Positions 18,551 to 28,114 are shown, numbered from the stretch's first letter. The stretch: DNA of 64,000 nt from Blastopirellula marina (GCF_002967765.1 NZ_PUHY01000006.1:663175-727174), one strand, 5' to 3'. Program-made: numbers and translations. Notes: generated from the letters alone by a model not told the origin.

Positions 18551-21500
18551 ATGACGACCTACCTTCGAACGATCACATTTGCCGCTGCCTTGACCATTGT
18601 CGGGATGATCCCGGCGATCTTGCTGGGTGATGAGAAAGAAGCGGCGAACTACTTTGAAACTAAGGTTCGTCCTCTACTCGCGCAGCATTGCTTTGAGTGT
18701 CACGGACCGAAAGAGCAAAAGGCCGACCTGCGTCTCGATCGTCGCCAGCACTTCTTCAAAGGGGGAACCAGCGGACCGATCGTCGAGCCGGGCAAACCGG
18801 ACGAAAGCGAACTGATCGCTGCGGTAAAGTATGAGAGTTACGAGATGCCGCCGAAAGGGCAGCTCCCGGAAGACCAGATTGCGATTTTGGAAACGTGGGT
18901 TGCCAGTGGTGCGTATTGGCCAGAGCATGCCGGCGACGTTCGCGAGGATGATCTATTCACTGCTGAGGACCGTGCCTGGTGGGCGTTTCAACCTGTCACG
19001 CGTCCCGAAGTCCCACCCGTCGACGAAACGGCAGTTGCCCATAACCCAATCGATCATTTCATCCTGGCCAAGCTGAATTCGCAGCAGCTAACTGCGGCCC
19101 CGCCGGCGGAAGCTCGCGATTTGATTCGGCGACTCTACTTCGACATGCTGGGCGTGCCCCCAACCCCTGAAGAGATTGCCGCTTTTGAGGCGAGCCAAGA
19201 TGAAAACGCCTACGAGCAGCTGGTCGATCAGGTCTTAGCCGATCCGCGTTACGGCGAGCGATGGGCCACGCATTGGCTCGACTTAGTGCGTTACGCCGAT
19301 TCCGACGGCTACCGCCAGGATGCCTATCGCCCGAATGCCTGGCGTTATCGCGACTACGTGATTCAAAGCCTGAACGAAGACAAATCGTACAAGCGATTCA
19401 TGCAAGAACAGTTGGCCGGGGACGAAATCGCTCCGAGTGATCCCGACGCTCTGGTTGCCACACACTTTCTTCGTGGTGGCGTGTACGAATACAACAGCCG
19501 CGACGCCGAAGGACAACAAGTACTCATCTCAGACGAACTGACCGACACTGTCGGTGATGTCTTCCTGGGCATGGGGATCGCGTGTGCTCATTGCCACAAC
19601 CACAAGTACGATCCCATCCTTCGGGACGACTACTATCGTCTACAGGCCTTCTTCAAACCAATGGTCTGGAAAGATGACGTGCCGCTCGTCGATGATTCCG
19701 AAGTCAAGAAGTACGAAGCCGAACTGGCGAAGTGGGAAGCGAAGCATCAAGAGCTGCTCGCCAAGATTGAAGCGATTGAAGCCCCGGCCCGCAAAAGCCG
19801 CGAACTGAAAGCTGTCACCATGTTCCCCACCGAGGTCCAGGAAATGTACTGGAAGCCGGAGGAGGAGCGAACCACGTACGATAATCAGATTCGCTACCTC
19901 GTCTACGATCAGGTGAAGTTTGAATACAGCCGCCTTCAAAACGGCATCCCCAAAGAAGATCGCCAGAAGTGGGAAGACTTGAAGAAAGAACTGCAAGCCT
20001 TCTTGAAAACCAAACCAACGCCTTATCCGATGGCAAGCGTTGCCGGCGATGCCGCGGGCAAGATTCCTCCGACGACGATTCCGGACGATCGCAGCAATCG
20101 GGAGATCAAGCCAGGCTTTCTCACGATTCTCGACCCGGAGGAAGCATCGATTGACTCTTCCTCCGTTGCGGCAGAAGAGACCAGTGGTCGCCGTGCAGCC
20201 TTGGCCAAGTGGCTTTCGCAAGACGACAACCCCCTGACCCCACGAGTGATTGTTAACCGTGTGTGGCAGTATCACTTTGGCACAGGACTTTCGTCGAACG
20301 CAAGCGACTTCGGCCGTCTGGGAGATCCCCCGAGCCATCCGCAACTGCTCGACTGGCTGACGAGCGAGTTCATTGATAGTGGTTGGCACTTTAAGCCGCT
20401 GCACAAAGCGATTCTGCTGTCCGCCACCTACCGTCAATCGTCGCGGATCGAAGTCCCACAACAGGCTAAGTTGGTCGATCCGAAGAATCGCCTGCTGTGG
20501 CGATACCCGGCGCACCGCTTGGAAGCGGAACAGATTCGCGATGCGATGCTGGCCGTCAGCGGAGAACTGGACGACAAGAGCAGCGGTCCTGCTTCTTCCA
20601 GCAACAGCGCTTCCCGAAGCGTGTTCACCAAGAAGATGCGAAACTCCCCCGATGCGTTGCTCGATAGTTTCGATGCTCCAAACGGCTTTGCCAGCGTGGC
20701 TCGTCGCAATGCGACCACCACCGCCACGCAGTCGCTGTTAATGTTCAATGGCGATTGGACGTTGAAGCGAGCCGAAGCGATGGCCAAACGCTTGAATCGC
20801 GAGTATGGCAGCGATTACACCGAGATGGTGCGAGCGAGCTTCCAGGAAAGTTTTGGCCGTGATCCTAGCCAGTCCGAGTTGGATGCTTCGGTTTCCTTCC
20901 TCGAAGAGCAAATCGCGTACAACCAAGACCTGGCCAAGGCGAAGCAGCATGACCTGCCTTCGACCGCACTCGTGGATGAACCTCAGATGCAGCGATGGAG
21001 CACGGCATTCAACATCAGTGATGCGACGCGGAACGAACTGCTGACACTGCCTGAGACCGAGCCCCTTCCTTCGCATAACTTTACGATCGAGGCGATTGTC
21101 TTTCCTCGAAAGTTGTTTCCGGATGCTTCGGTCCGCACAATCGCGGCTCGCTGGAACGGATCGAACTCGACCGCTGGCTGGAACTTCGGCATCACCAGCG
21201 AGAAGTCGGCCTATCGCCCACGAAACCTCATCCTGCAATTGATCGGCAAGGACAAGAGTGGCGAGGTGAAGTACGAAGTAGTGGCGTCCAACCTTCGGAT
21301 TCCGTCCGACAAACCGTACTACGTGGCGGCCGCTGTCGACTTCGATGCTGGGACGGCGACGTTCTATGCTCGGGACATGTCGTACGACGAATCAGAACTT
21401 GAAACCGCCGTGGTGAAGCACTCGATCCTGGGGGATTGTGGTGACGATTCGCTTCGATTCACCGTGGGTGGCCGAGACTCCAGTTCGCCGCACAATTGGG

Positions 21501-21778
21501 ATGGACTGATCGACGACGTCCGCCTCACTCGCAGTGCGATTCTCGATCCCGCCAAGATCATGATCAATGATCCCAATAATCTGGTCACCGACGACACGAT
21601 CGGCATGTGGCGATTTGTGCGTTCCGATCCCGAAGGCCCCCTTTCTGATGTCGAGGACGAACATCCACTGGCCCTTTCGTTACGCTCGAAGAGTGGCGGC
21701 CTGAGTCCGGTATTGGTGGCGATCGGCGACTTCTGCCATGTCTTGTTGAACTCCAGCGAATTCCAATTCGTCGACTAA
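18551..21778 (+). CDS. Cytochrome-like DUF1549/DUF1553 protein with inserted LamG-type domain
   Basis: 1075 aa with a signal peptide (residues 1-26). Planctomycete cytochrome C domain with heme motif Cys47-Cys50-His51 (CFECHGPKEQKADLRLD), then DUF1549 (HWLDLVRYADSDGY, FMQEQLAGDEI; a further CAHCHNHKYDPI) and DUF1553 (NRVWQYHFGTGLSSNASDFG). From about 810 to 1045 there is a concanavalin/LamG-type domain (HNFTIEAIVFPRKLF ... HNWDGLIDDVRLTRSAI). The protein ends with the usual DUF1553 terminus (FCHVLLNSSEFQFVD), so the LamG unit is inserted inside DUF1553, not added at the end. It is exported, probably redox-active and glycan-binding. Third gene of the ECF operon. Confidence 0.94.
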   Translation: MTTYLRTITFAAALTIVGMIPAILLGDEKEAANYFETKVRPLLAQHCFECHGPKEQKADLRLDRRQHFFKGGTSGPIVEPGKPDESELIAAVKYESYEMPPKGQLPEDQIAILETWVASGAYWPEHAGDVREDDLFTAEDRAWWAFQPVTRPEVPPVDETAVAHNPIDHFILAKLNSQQLTAAPPAEARDLIRRLYFDMLGVPPTPEEIAAFEASQDENAYEQLVDQVLADPRYGERWATHWLDLVRYADSDGYRQDAYRPNAWRYRDYVIQSLNEDKSYKRFMQEQLAGDEIAPSDPDALVATHFLRGGVYEYNSRDAEGQQVLISDELTDTVGDVFLGMGIACAHCHNHKYDPILRDDYYRLQAFFKPMVWKDDVPLVDDSEVKKYEAELAKWEAKHQELLAKIEAIEAPARKSRELKAVTMFPTEVQEMYWKPEEERTTYDNQIRYLVYDQVKFEYSRLQNGIPKEDRQKWEDLKKELQAFLKTKPTPYPMASVAGDAAGKIPPTTIPDDRSNREIKPGFLTILDPEEASIDSSSVAAEETSGRRAALAKWLSQDDNPLTPRVIVNRVWQYHFGTGLSSNASDFGRLGDPPSHPQLLDWLTSEFIDSGWHFKPLHKAILLSATYRQSSRIEVPQQAKLVDPKNRLLWRYPAHRLEAEQIRDAMLAVSGELDDKSSGPASSSNSASRSVFTKKMRNSPDALLDSFDAPNGFASVARRNATTTATQSLLMFNGDWTLKRAEAMAKRLNREYGSDYTEMVRASFQESFGRDPSQSELDASVSFLEEQIAYNQDLAKAKQHDLPSTALVDEPQMQRWSTAFNISDATRNELLTLPETEPLPSHNFTIEAIVFPRKLFPDASVRTIAARWNGSNSTAGWNFGITSEKSAYRPRNLILQLIGKDKSGEVKYEVVASNLRIPSDKPYYVAAAVDFDAGTATFYARDMSYDESELETAVVKHSILGDCGDDSLRFTVGGRDSSSPHNWDGLIDDVRLTRSAILDPAKIMINDPNNLVTDDTIGMWRFVRSDPEGPLSDVEDEHPLALSLRSKSGGLSPVLVAIGDFCHVLLNSSEFQFVD

Positions 21779-21810
21779 CCGCACATCCCCTTCCCTGCAG
21801 AGAGATCGAT

Positions 21811-23253
21811 ATGAATAACCGACCTCACATCGAAGTTCCCACGTCGCGGCGTGAATTCCTGGCCAAGTCAGGCGGCGGATTCGGAGCACTCGCGTTGGCT
21901 GCATTAATGGGCGAAAAGGCCCAAGCCGACACGGCTGCGACCGACGATGTCGATCCTCGCGCGCCCAAGGTCACACACTTCCCGGCGAAAGCGAAGAATG
22001 TCATCTTTCTGTTCATGGAAGGTGGTCCCAGCCACATCGACCTGTTCGATCCCAAGCCTCTGTTGAACAAGCTGGCCGGTAAGAAATTGCCGGAAAGCTT
22101 CGGCAAAGTTATTCTCGCCATGGGCGAGAACGACGCGCCGCTGATGGAGTGTCCGCGGGTTTGGAAGCAGCATGGCGAGAGTGGCTTGTGGGTCTCGGAA
22201 TGGTTCAACGAGATCGCGACGTGTGCCGACGACCTATGTGTGATTCGCTCGTGCGTTTCCGATGGTATCAATCATTCGTCAGGTGTCTGCCAGATGAACA
22301 CCGGCCACGTGATTGGCGGACGTCCTTCGCTCGGTGCGTGGGCGACGTACGGATTAGGGACAGAAAACCAAGATATGCCCGCGTTTGTCGTGCTAACTGA
22401 TAGCAACCGTCAGGTGGTCAACGGTCCACGAAACTGGGGTAGCGGTTTCATGCCGGCTGCTTACCAGGGAGTTCAGTTTAAACCCGGGGCGGATCCGATT
22501 TTGAATTTGAACCCACCAAGTCATATCACTCCCGATCGCCAGAAGGCAAAGCTCGACTTGCTAAGCCAGATCGATCATCGCCACAGCGAAATGCGGAACG
22601 ACGACTCCGACCTGGAAGCTCGCATCAAGTCGTACGAACTGGCGTTCCGCATGCAATCGGCAGCACCGGAGATCGTCGACCTCAGCACCGAAACCGAGGA
22701 GACTAAGCAGCTCTACGGCATCGACCAGAAAGAGACCAACGTCTTCGGCAGCAATTGCTTGATGGCTCGCCGCCTGGTCGAGAACGGTGTCCGCTTCGTT
22801 CAACTCTACAGCGGAGCCGGCAGCGGCTGGGATGCCCACAGCAATATCGAAGGCAACCACGGCAAGCTGTGCAAAGCGGTCGACAAACCGATCGCAGGCC
22901 TGCTGAAAGATCTTAAACGGCGTGGGCTTTGGGATGACACCTTGGTGATTTGGGGTGGCGAGTTTGGTCGTACCCCGATGTCGGAGCAAGGAAACGGTCG
23001 AGATCACAACCCAACGGGGTTCACCATGTGGATGGCCGGTGGAGGTGTCCCAGGAGGCCGTACGATTGGTTCCACAGACGAACTTGGCTTGCGAGCCGTT
23101 GAGAACGAGATGCACGTCCACGACCTGCATGCGTCGATTCTACGGATCTTGGGTATCGATCATACGAAGCTGATCTACCGCCATAAGGGTCGCCCCGAAC
23201 GAATCGACATGAACGAAGGCAAGGCCGAAATGAAGTTGTTGGGCCTCGCCTAA
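21811..23253 (+). CDS. DUF1501 domain protein, Tat-exported
   Basis: 480 aa. The twin-arginine motif SRREFLAKSGGGFGALALAA near residues 10-30 directs export of the folded protein. DUF1501 is recognised by KNVIFLFMEGGPSHIDLFDPK, the alkaline-phosphatase-like metal-binding start, and by SGAGSGWDAHSNIEGNH, VIWGGEFGRTPMSE, GRDHNPTGFTMWMAGGGV and the C-terminal HVHDLHASILRILGIDH. It follows the DUF1549/1553 gene by 32 bases with a GAGAGAT stretch before the ATG, the standard order of these partners. It should act with the cytochrome-like protein on an unknown exported substrate. Last gene of the four-gene operon. Confidence 0.94.
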   Translation: MNNRPHIEVPTSRREFLAKSGGGFGALALAALMGEKAQADTAATDDVDPRAPKVTHFPAKAKNVIFLFMEGGPSHIDLFDPKPLLNKLAGKKLPESFGKVILAMGENDAPLMECPRVWKQHGESGLWVSEWFNEIATCADDLCVIRSCVSDGINHSSGVCQMNTGHVIGGRPSLGAWATYGLGTENQDMPAFVVLTDSNRQVVNGPRNWGSGFMPAAYQGVQFKPGADPILNLNPPSHITPDRQKAKLDLLSQIDHRHSEMRNDDSDLEARIKSYELAFRMQSAAPEIVDLSTETEETKQLYGIDQKETNVFGSNCLMARRLVENGVRFVQLYSGAGSGWDAHSNIEGNHGKLCKAVDKPIAGLLKDLKRRGLWDDTLVIWGGEFGRTPMSEQGNGRDHNPTGFTMWMAGGGVPGGRTIGSTDELGLRAVENEMHVHDLHASILRILGIDHTKLIYRHKGRPERIDMNEGKAEMKLLGLA

Positions 23254-23307
23254 GCGAAGAAGTCTCAAGCAACAAGCCATGGCCGCCGGAAGCTATCTTC
23301 CCGCAGG

Positions 23308-23907
23308 CTACATCATTCGCGGGAGCTCGGCATATTGCTGAATCTGATCCGCTGCGAGGCAATGCGGCCAGAAAATGAGCCAAGACTGCTCCCGGACCTC
23401 CGTTTGCTCGGCGTGCTGCGGTAAGTTGGCAGAACAAGGCACTACTTCAATCTGCGACCAGCCCAACTCCTCGGCAGGCAGATCGGCCGCGAGGAATCTT
23501 CGTACGGTCGCCGGACACCCTGGCAAGTAACACAGCACTAATAGCTCGCCCAACGTCTCGCGGCGGACCAATGCTGGCAGGTGTCCTTGGAACTCAGTCG
23601 AAAGCCCGAAGACAACCCCCTGCCCGGGCAAAGCTTCGCGACGATCGAATTCGTTCCATCGCCGAACCAGCTCTTGTTCGGTTTGGTAAAGCACAACCGT
23701 CCAACTTACGGCGCCGAACTGAATATTCACTGGCACAAATGCGGGTTCTGATTTCCTTAGCGAATGATTCCAACTCCAGGTGAGCCCTCGTGAGCGATTT
23801 GGCATCGCCCCACGAGCAATTAGATCGAACTGGTGTGGTTCGCCAGACAGGTAGTTTCCAAGTTGCGTGAGGTCGAACAATGGAGAAAAGGGATTGGGAG
23901 CAATCAT
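23308..23907 (-). CDS. Hypothetical protein
   Basis: 199 aa. The start at ATG 23907 has GAGG about 9 bases upstream. There is no signal peptide or membrane segment. The sequence is rich in Trp (SRGLTWSWNH, GAVSWTVVLYQ, SWLIFWPH) and looks like a mixed alpha/beta cytoplasmic protein. The early VLYQTEQELVRRWNEF and VFGLSTEFQGHLPALVRRETLG do not match a family I know. It is convergent with the DUF1501 gene and divergent from the response regulator at 24197, so it is probably a single-gene unit. Confidence 0.72.
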   Translation of the reverse strand: MIAPNPFSPLFDLTQLGNYLSGEPHQFDLIARGAMPNRSRGLTWSWNHSLRKSEPAFVPVNIQFGAVSWTVVLYQTEQELVRRWNEFDRREALPGQGVVFGLSTEFQGHLPALVRRETLGELLVLCYLPGCPATVRRFLAADLPAEELGWSQIEVVPCSANLPQHAEQTEVREQSWLIFWPHCLAADQIQQYAELPRMM

Positions 23908-24196
23908 GGGCGCATCCTCGTAGCGTATCGTCAGACAGACTGACCATCGGAGTCTTTTCGCTCTATTTCTATGCAGCGGGGATAAGATACAGATGAGGCA
24001 AAGATGAGATCTTCTTCATGTTGGGCGTTTCGCCCTGTTTCGATATCTATTTGAATTGAAAGCTCTGCGAATATAAAGACGAATTTAGATTCAGGACTTT
24101 TGTTTACGGATCCCCTTCTAGAATTCAGCATACGCCCCTGCGAATTCCTCACACCTATTAGTGGCCATTTAATCCCCGTAGATCGGTAATCCAACC

Positions 24197-24877
24197 GTGA
24201 GTAACCGAATATTAATTGTTGAAGACGAGCCCCAAATTGCTGACTTTCTTTTTCGAGGTTTGCAAGAGGAAGGCTATGCCGTCGAGCGAGCCATAGACGG
24301 CCCAGAGGCATGGGACATGCTGCAAAATGGCCAGTGGGATCTGATCCTGCTCGATTGGTGGCTGCCAGGAGAAGACGGTATCGAGGTCTTACGCAAATTC
24401 AGGGGGATTGATCGCTCGACGCCCGTTTTGTTTCTGACCGCACGGGATGCGGTCGCCCATCGCGTGGAAGGGCTTGATGCCGGAGCGGATGACTACTTGG
24501 CCAAGCCGTTCGCATTCGCCGAACTAACAGCGCGCGTTCGTGCGTTGCTGCGACGCCCCGAACAGCAATCGAGCCTCGTCCTTAGCTATCGTGATATTCG
24601 TGCTGACCTCGGAAGCCAGAAGGCATCGCGCGATGGCTCTAGCTTGGATTTGACCGCCAAAGAGTTCTCGCTGCTATGTTTGTTCCTGCAAAACCCCGGC
24701 AAGATTCTCACTCGCACGCGGATCTTCGACACCGTATGGGGTGACACGTTTGACGGATTGTCCAATACGATCGAGGTCCACATTAAGGAACTCCGGCGAA
24801 AGCTAGAGCAGTTCGGGCATCGCGTGATCCATACCCGCCGTAATCGAGGTTACCTTTTGGAAGATACCGAAGCGTAA
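24197..24877 (+). CDS. OmpR/PhoB-family response regulator
   Basis: 226 aa from GTG 24197, no clear Shine-Dalgarno. Receiver domain with Glu-Asp 9-10, Asp53 in LLDWWLPGEDG, Thr in FLTARD and Lys in DDYLAKPFAFAEL; winged-helix output with LTAKEFSLLCLFLQNPGKILTRTRIFDTVW and the strand pair HIKELRRKLEQFGHRVIHTRRNRGY. This is the QseB/CusR-like class that binds DNA as a dimer. The kinase gene begins one base after its stop, so the two form a two-component operon. The target genes are unknown; the envelope genes to the right (26.5-29.6 kb) are candidates by position only. Confidence 0.95.
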   Translation: MSNRILIVEDEPQIADFLFRGLQEEGYAVERAIDGPEAWDMLQNGQWDLILLDWWLPGEDGIEVLRKFRGIDRSTPVLFLTARDAVAHRVEGLDAGADDYLAKPFAFAELTARVRALLRRPEQQSSLVLSYRDIRADLGSQKASRDGSSLDLTAKEFSLLCLFLQNPGKILTRTRIFDTVWGDTFDGLSNTIEVHIKELRRKLEQFGHRVIHTRRNRGYLLEDTEA

Positions 24878-24878
24878 T

Positions 24879-26339
24879 ATGACCCTTGTCAATCGAGTCT
24901 CGACCTTCTTCCTGGTGGCATTAGCGGTTTGCCTGATTGGTTTTTCGCTAACGATGTCGCTCTTCATTCGGCATCACATGCTGGCCGAATTCGATGCGCA
25001 CCTTCGGTCCTCGCTGAACATTCTTTCGGCTGGTCTCGAAGCGGAAGAGGATAGCATCAAGTGGCAACCGAACGAGCACACGATCGAACTGGGGGACGAG
25101 CACGAGCAAAACGAAATCCGCTGGATTCTAGTGGATGGAAGTCGCCAAGTGATCGATCGCTCGGATAACTTGATTGCGACCGACGCGAGCGATGAACTGC
25201 TCCTCGAGCTGGCCGCGAAACCGCACGCCGGATCGTTCGATATTTCGCAACAAGGTCAATGGCGCTATCTGCAAAAGCAACTTATCGCCACCGATCCCAT
25301 ACCGCAGGACGAGCGGGAATCGGATGAGTTTGAACGGATCTTGGTGACGGTGGCGCAACCCGCCGATCAGCTGAGTGCGGACCTTTACCGCCTAGGAATC
25401 TTGGCGGTCGTCTTGCCGATTGTGTTTTGGTGTGTGGCGGCATTGCTGGGGCGAGCGTTTTGTCGCCGGGCATTACTACCGGTCGTCACGATGGCACAGC
25501 AAGCACGCAGCACCAAGTTCAATGACTTCTCCTCGCGACTACCGATCAGTTCAGAGAGGGACGAACTAGCCGACATGGCCGCAGCCTTCAACGGACTGCT
25601 TGATCGGCTAGAGACGTCGTTCCGCCGCCAGCAAGCATTCGCCGGAGACGCCGCTCACCAGCTGAAGACACCGCTGACGGTTTTGCGAGGCCAAATCGAC
25701 GTGGCCATGCTGCGGCCGCGCAATCCTGAGCAATACCAAGAGATCTTGCACACGTTAAGCGAGCAGACGTTCCAGCTACAACGAATCATCGACTCACTGT
25801 TAATGTTGGCCCGCGACGACCACGAGCATCCTAGCGATTGGCAGCAATTGCCTCTTGCCGATTGGCTGGAGGAATACGCCCTACGGTGGTCGGAACACGA
25901 GCGAGCCGGTGACATTCACTGGTCCGTTTCCCCGGAGGCGATGCTGGCAACTTCCCCCAGTTTGCTGCAGGTGGTGCTCGATAATTTCATCGACAATGCT
26001 GCCAAGTTCAGCCCGCCAGGCAGTCCAATCGAAGTTGCTTTTAAATCGCACGAAAATCGAACGGAGATTTCGGTCGCCAACGCAGGCTCGACCATTGCCA
26101 TCGAGGATCGACACCGGATCTTCGAGCCTTTCTATCGCAGCCAGGAAGCACGTCGTCGGGGAGTCGCTGGAACCGGTTTAGGACTGGCCATGGTGGCCCG
26201 TGTTGCGCAGCGTTTGGGAGGCCAACTTAGCTGCGATTCACCCCGAATTAACACAACTCGATTTGTGTTAATTTTGCAAAACTCTAGTCAATCGATGGAC
26301 AAAGTTGTTTGCCAGCGCAGTGAGCACAACCTAGCCTAA
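24879..26339 (+). CDS. Sensor histidine kinase, two-TM, HAMP
   Basis: 486 aa. TM1 (VSTFFLVALAVCLIGFSLTMSLF) and TM2 (LGILAVVLPIVFWCVAALLG) flank an extracytoplasmic region of about 130 residues. HAMP follows, then HisKA with His260 in GDAAHQLKTPLTVLRGQID and HATPase with VLDNFIDNAAKFSP and GTGLGLAMVARVAQRLGG. The HQLKTPL form of the H-box is typical of the EnvZ/QseC-like class. Partner of the response regulator whose stop codon lies one base upstream. The signal is unknown. Confidence 0.95.
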   Translation: MTLVNRVSTFFLVALAVCLIGFSLTMSLFIRHHMLAEFDAHLRSSLNILSAGLEAEEDSIKWQPNEHTIELGDEHEQNEIRWILVDGSRQVIDRSDNLIATDASDELLLELAAKPHAGSFDISQQGQWRYLQKQLIATDPIPQDERESDEFERILVTVAQPADQLSADLYRLGILAVVLPIVFWCVAALLGRAFCRRALLPVVTMAQQARSTKFNDFSSRLPISSERDELADMAAAFNGLLDRLETSFRRQQAFAGDAAHQLKTPLTVLRGQIDVAMLRPRNPEQYQEILHTLSEQTFQLQRIIDSLLMLARDDHEHPSDWQQLPLADWLEEYALRWSEHERAGDIHWSVSPEAMLATSPSLLQVVLDNFIDNAAKFSPPGSPIEVAFKSHENRTEISVANAGSTIAIEDRHRIFEPFYRSQEARRRGVAGTGLGLAMVARVAQRLGGQLSCDSPRINTTRFVLILQNSSQSMDKVVCQRSEHNLA

Positions 26340-26576
26340 CGTATCGTTTCGCGCGAGATTCGATCACGTTTTGACCACGTTCATTTAGATTAGAAGAAAC
26401 CACGACTTTGTGAAATTTTTCCCATTTACAAATGGGCTCCCTTTCGCGACATTGCGGAAATGAAGAACATGCGTCGCACTTGGCAAGCGACCTGTGTCAC
26501 AACGTTCGAGGCGGTGAAATGAACGCTGGGCATTGGAAGAATGAATTTTCAGTTCTAACCAGCGAGGATCTTTATC
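26340..26576. other. Intergenic region
   Basis: 237 bases between the kinase and a small gene. The stretch at 26470-26560 probably contains the promoter of the small gene, but I see no hexamers good enough to call. No gene or terminator is evident. Confidence 0.3.
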
Positions 26577-26786
26577 ATGGCTCGTTTTGCGATCATCGAA
26601 GTGAATGACTCGTTGACGATTGCTCAAGTAACGCCTGGTCAACTGCCGGAAGACACGGCACGCCAGGAACGAGGAGCACTTGTCGATCCCTTTATCTATC
26701 GGTCTTACGACCACGCCTGTGAAGTACTGCACGGCATGCAGCTACGTGATGCCGAACGTCTTGGCGAACACGCCAGTCTTATCTAA
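26577..26786 (+). CDS. Small protein of unknown function (69 aa)
   Basis: 69 aa. ATG 26577 has GAGGAT about 8 bases upstream. The sequence begins MARFAIIEVNDSLTIAQV and includes PFIYRSYDHACEVLHGMQL. It is cytoplasmic-looking with no Cys cluster or membrane segment. The good ribosome site, the codon usage and the hairpin 24 bases after the stop support a real single-gene unit. I recognise no domain. Confidence 0.7.
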   Translation: MARFAIIEVNDSLTIAQVTPGQLPEDTARQERGALVDPFIYRSYDHACEVLHGMQLRDAERLGEHASLI

Positions 26787-26809
26787 TCGGCATGCCTCTC
26801 TCTCGCAAA

Positions 26810-26831
26810 ATGGCCCTCAGCCGAGGGCCAT
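26810..26831 (+). terminator. Terminator-like hairpin after the 69-aa gene
   Basis: Perfect 9-base stem ATGGCCCTC / GAGGGCCAT with a 4-base loop (26819-26822). It lacks a T-run on the plus strand; on the minus strand the stem is followed by TTTTGC. It is therefore a probable, not proven, terminator. Confidence 0.55.
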
Positions 26832-27174
26832 GCGGGACGGAATTCCCAAGATTTTCTTTTTCGCCATCCCTGGATTTCGTGGTCTCTCTCGACCTGCCTG
26901 CGGAAACCATCTGAGGGATCTTATTCGGCACACACGCTACAATCCCACCTTAGGACATGTGTGTGTTTCAGCAATTCCCTAGCCAGCGGGCTTCTCTTTT
27001 TTGCGCGTCCACGTCCACTTTGCGCCCAATTGGCAAGTGGGATACCGACGTCGGAAATGCGGGCAATTGAATCGTGATCGCGTCCAACTAGGATGGCTTA
27101 CAGAGACACGATTTTTGCTCCTACTCCCACTATTCACTTAGGTGAATGCCTTTCCATCTGGAGGCTTCTGTATC
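26832..27174. other. Intergenic region upstream of a small secreted protein
   Basis: About 340 bases. It includes a pyrimidine-rich part and TTTTTTGCGCG near 26996 and no open frame with a ribosome site. It should hold the promoter of the gene at 27175. Nothing else is supported. Confidence 0.3.
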
Positions 27175-27414
27175 ATGACCCGTATGATTGCTTCGTTGGC
27201 GTTTGCCGCGGTACTTGGAACTGTATTTGTATCTTCCGCGGAAGCTGGTCTCTTCGGACGACGTGCTTACCGTCCGCACTATCACGCCCCGCGTGTCGAG
27301 TATCGCTATTACCAGGCAACCCCGTCGTACTACGAATCGCAAAACGTTCAGATTATTCGTCACGTGAACGATCCATCGATGTTCCGCGACGAAATGGGCT
27401 ACGGCGAAAGCTAA
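27175..27414 (+). CDS. Small secreted protein, tyrosine-rich
   Basis: 79 aa from ATG 27175, preceded by GGAGG 10 bases away; a longer start at 27142 would put residues ahead of the signal peptide and is not favoured. The signal peptide MTRMIASLAFAAVLGTVFVS ends at AEA. The mature part is short, basic and Tyr/His-rich (RRAYRPHYHAPRVEYRYYQA). No known family. It probably sits in the periplasm or cell envelope. A strong hairpin follows 17 bases after the stop. Confidence 0.75.
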   Translation: MTRMIASLAFAAVLGTVFVSSAEAGLFGRRAYRPHYHAPRVEYRYYQATPSYYESQNVQIIRHVNDPSMFRDEMGYGES

Positions 27415-27430
27415 CGTCGCCCCTTAATCG

Positions 27431-27458
27431 ATCAAGCCTGCACAAAGGCAGGCTTGAT
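27431..27458. terminator. Bidirectional terminator-like hairpin
   Basis: Perfect 11-base inverted repeat ATCAAGCCTGC / GCAGGCTTGAT with loop ACAAAG. It lies between two convergent genes (stops at 27414 and 27491), where a shared terminator is expected. No T-run follows on either strand. Confidence 0.6.
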
Positions 27459-27490
27459 CCGCGGAGAGAGTTATCTGAAACAAGAGCGAG

Positions 27491-28114
27491 CTATTCTCCA
27501 TAGCCGCTACGATCGCGAGGCAAACCTGCCATGCGATGCACGTTGGCATCGGGCAAGGCAGCTTGCTGAGCAGGTGCCTCAGGCGCGGCATCAATCGCCG
27601 AGCCACAGCCTTGGCAACAGTATTCGACCACGCACTTGTAGACCGGGACTTCGATGGTCGTTGTCTTTTGCACTAGCACCTTGCGAGTCCGACAATGACC
27701 GGCGATGGGTGCTTTGTCGCAGCAACCTTGGGCACAATCGGCACAGCCGACTTCGCCACAGCCTAGCTTCTTGTGACCAAAAAGCGAGATGCCGAACAAC
27801 GAATCAGGCAGCATCGAGCTTGGTAGCAAGCTGCAAACGTCTTCGCATTCAGTCGTCCAGCTGGTCTTCTTAACCTTCTTCATTTCGCACACGATGCGGG
27901 TATGCTTCTGGCATTGGCAAGCCGTTGCACAGCGAGCACAGCAGCTGGGCTCGCCGTAAATGACGTGCGGCATCTGAGCGGCCTGCGGCACGGTGGAACT
28001 TGGTGCGGCGACACTAGGTACCGGCGGCACGTTGACAGGTTCCTGACTTTGGACTTGTCCCGCGAAACTGGCCACCGCGACAGCCAAGACAACGATCATA
28101 TTTTGAGGACGCAT
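27491..28114 (-). CDS. Cysteine-rich secreted protein
   Basis: 207 aa from ATG 28114 (an upstream ATG at 28168 would bury the signal peptide). Signal peptide: MIVVLAVAVASFAGQVQSQ. The mature protein has about 19 Cys in clusters such as CCARCATACQCQK, GCGEVGCADCAQGCC and CVVEYCCQGCG, suggesting disulfide bonding or metal binding outside the cytoplasm. It lies 68 bases downstream of the porin gene on the same strand and could be co-transcribed. I recognise no family; similar Cys-rich proteins are common in planctomycete cell envelopes. Confidence 0.8.
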   Translation of the reverse strand: MRPQNMIVVLAVAVASFAGQVQSQEPVNVPPVPSVAAPSSTVPQAAQMPHVIYGEPSCCARCATACQCQKHTRIVCEMKKVKKTSWTTECEDVCSLLPSSMLPDSLFGISLFGHKKLGCGEVGCADCAQGCCDKAPIAGHCRTRKVLVQKTTTIEVPVYKCVVEYCCQGCGSAIDAAPEAPAQQAALPDANVHRMAGLPRDRSGYGE

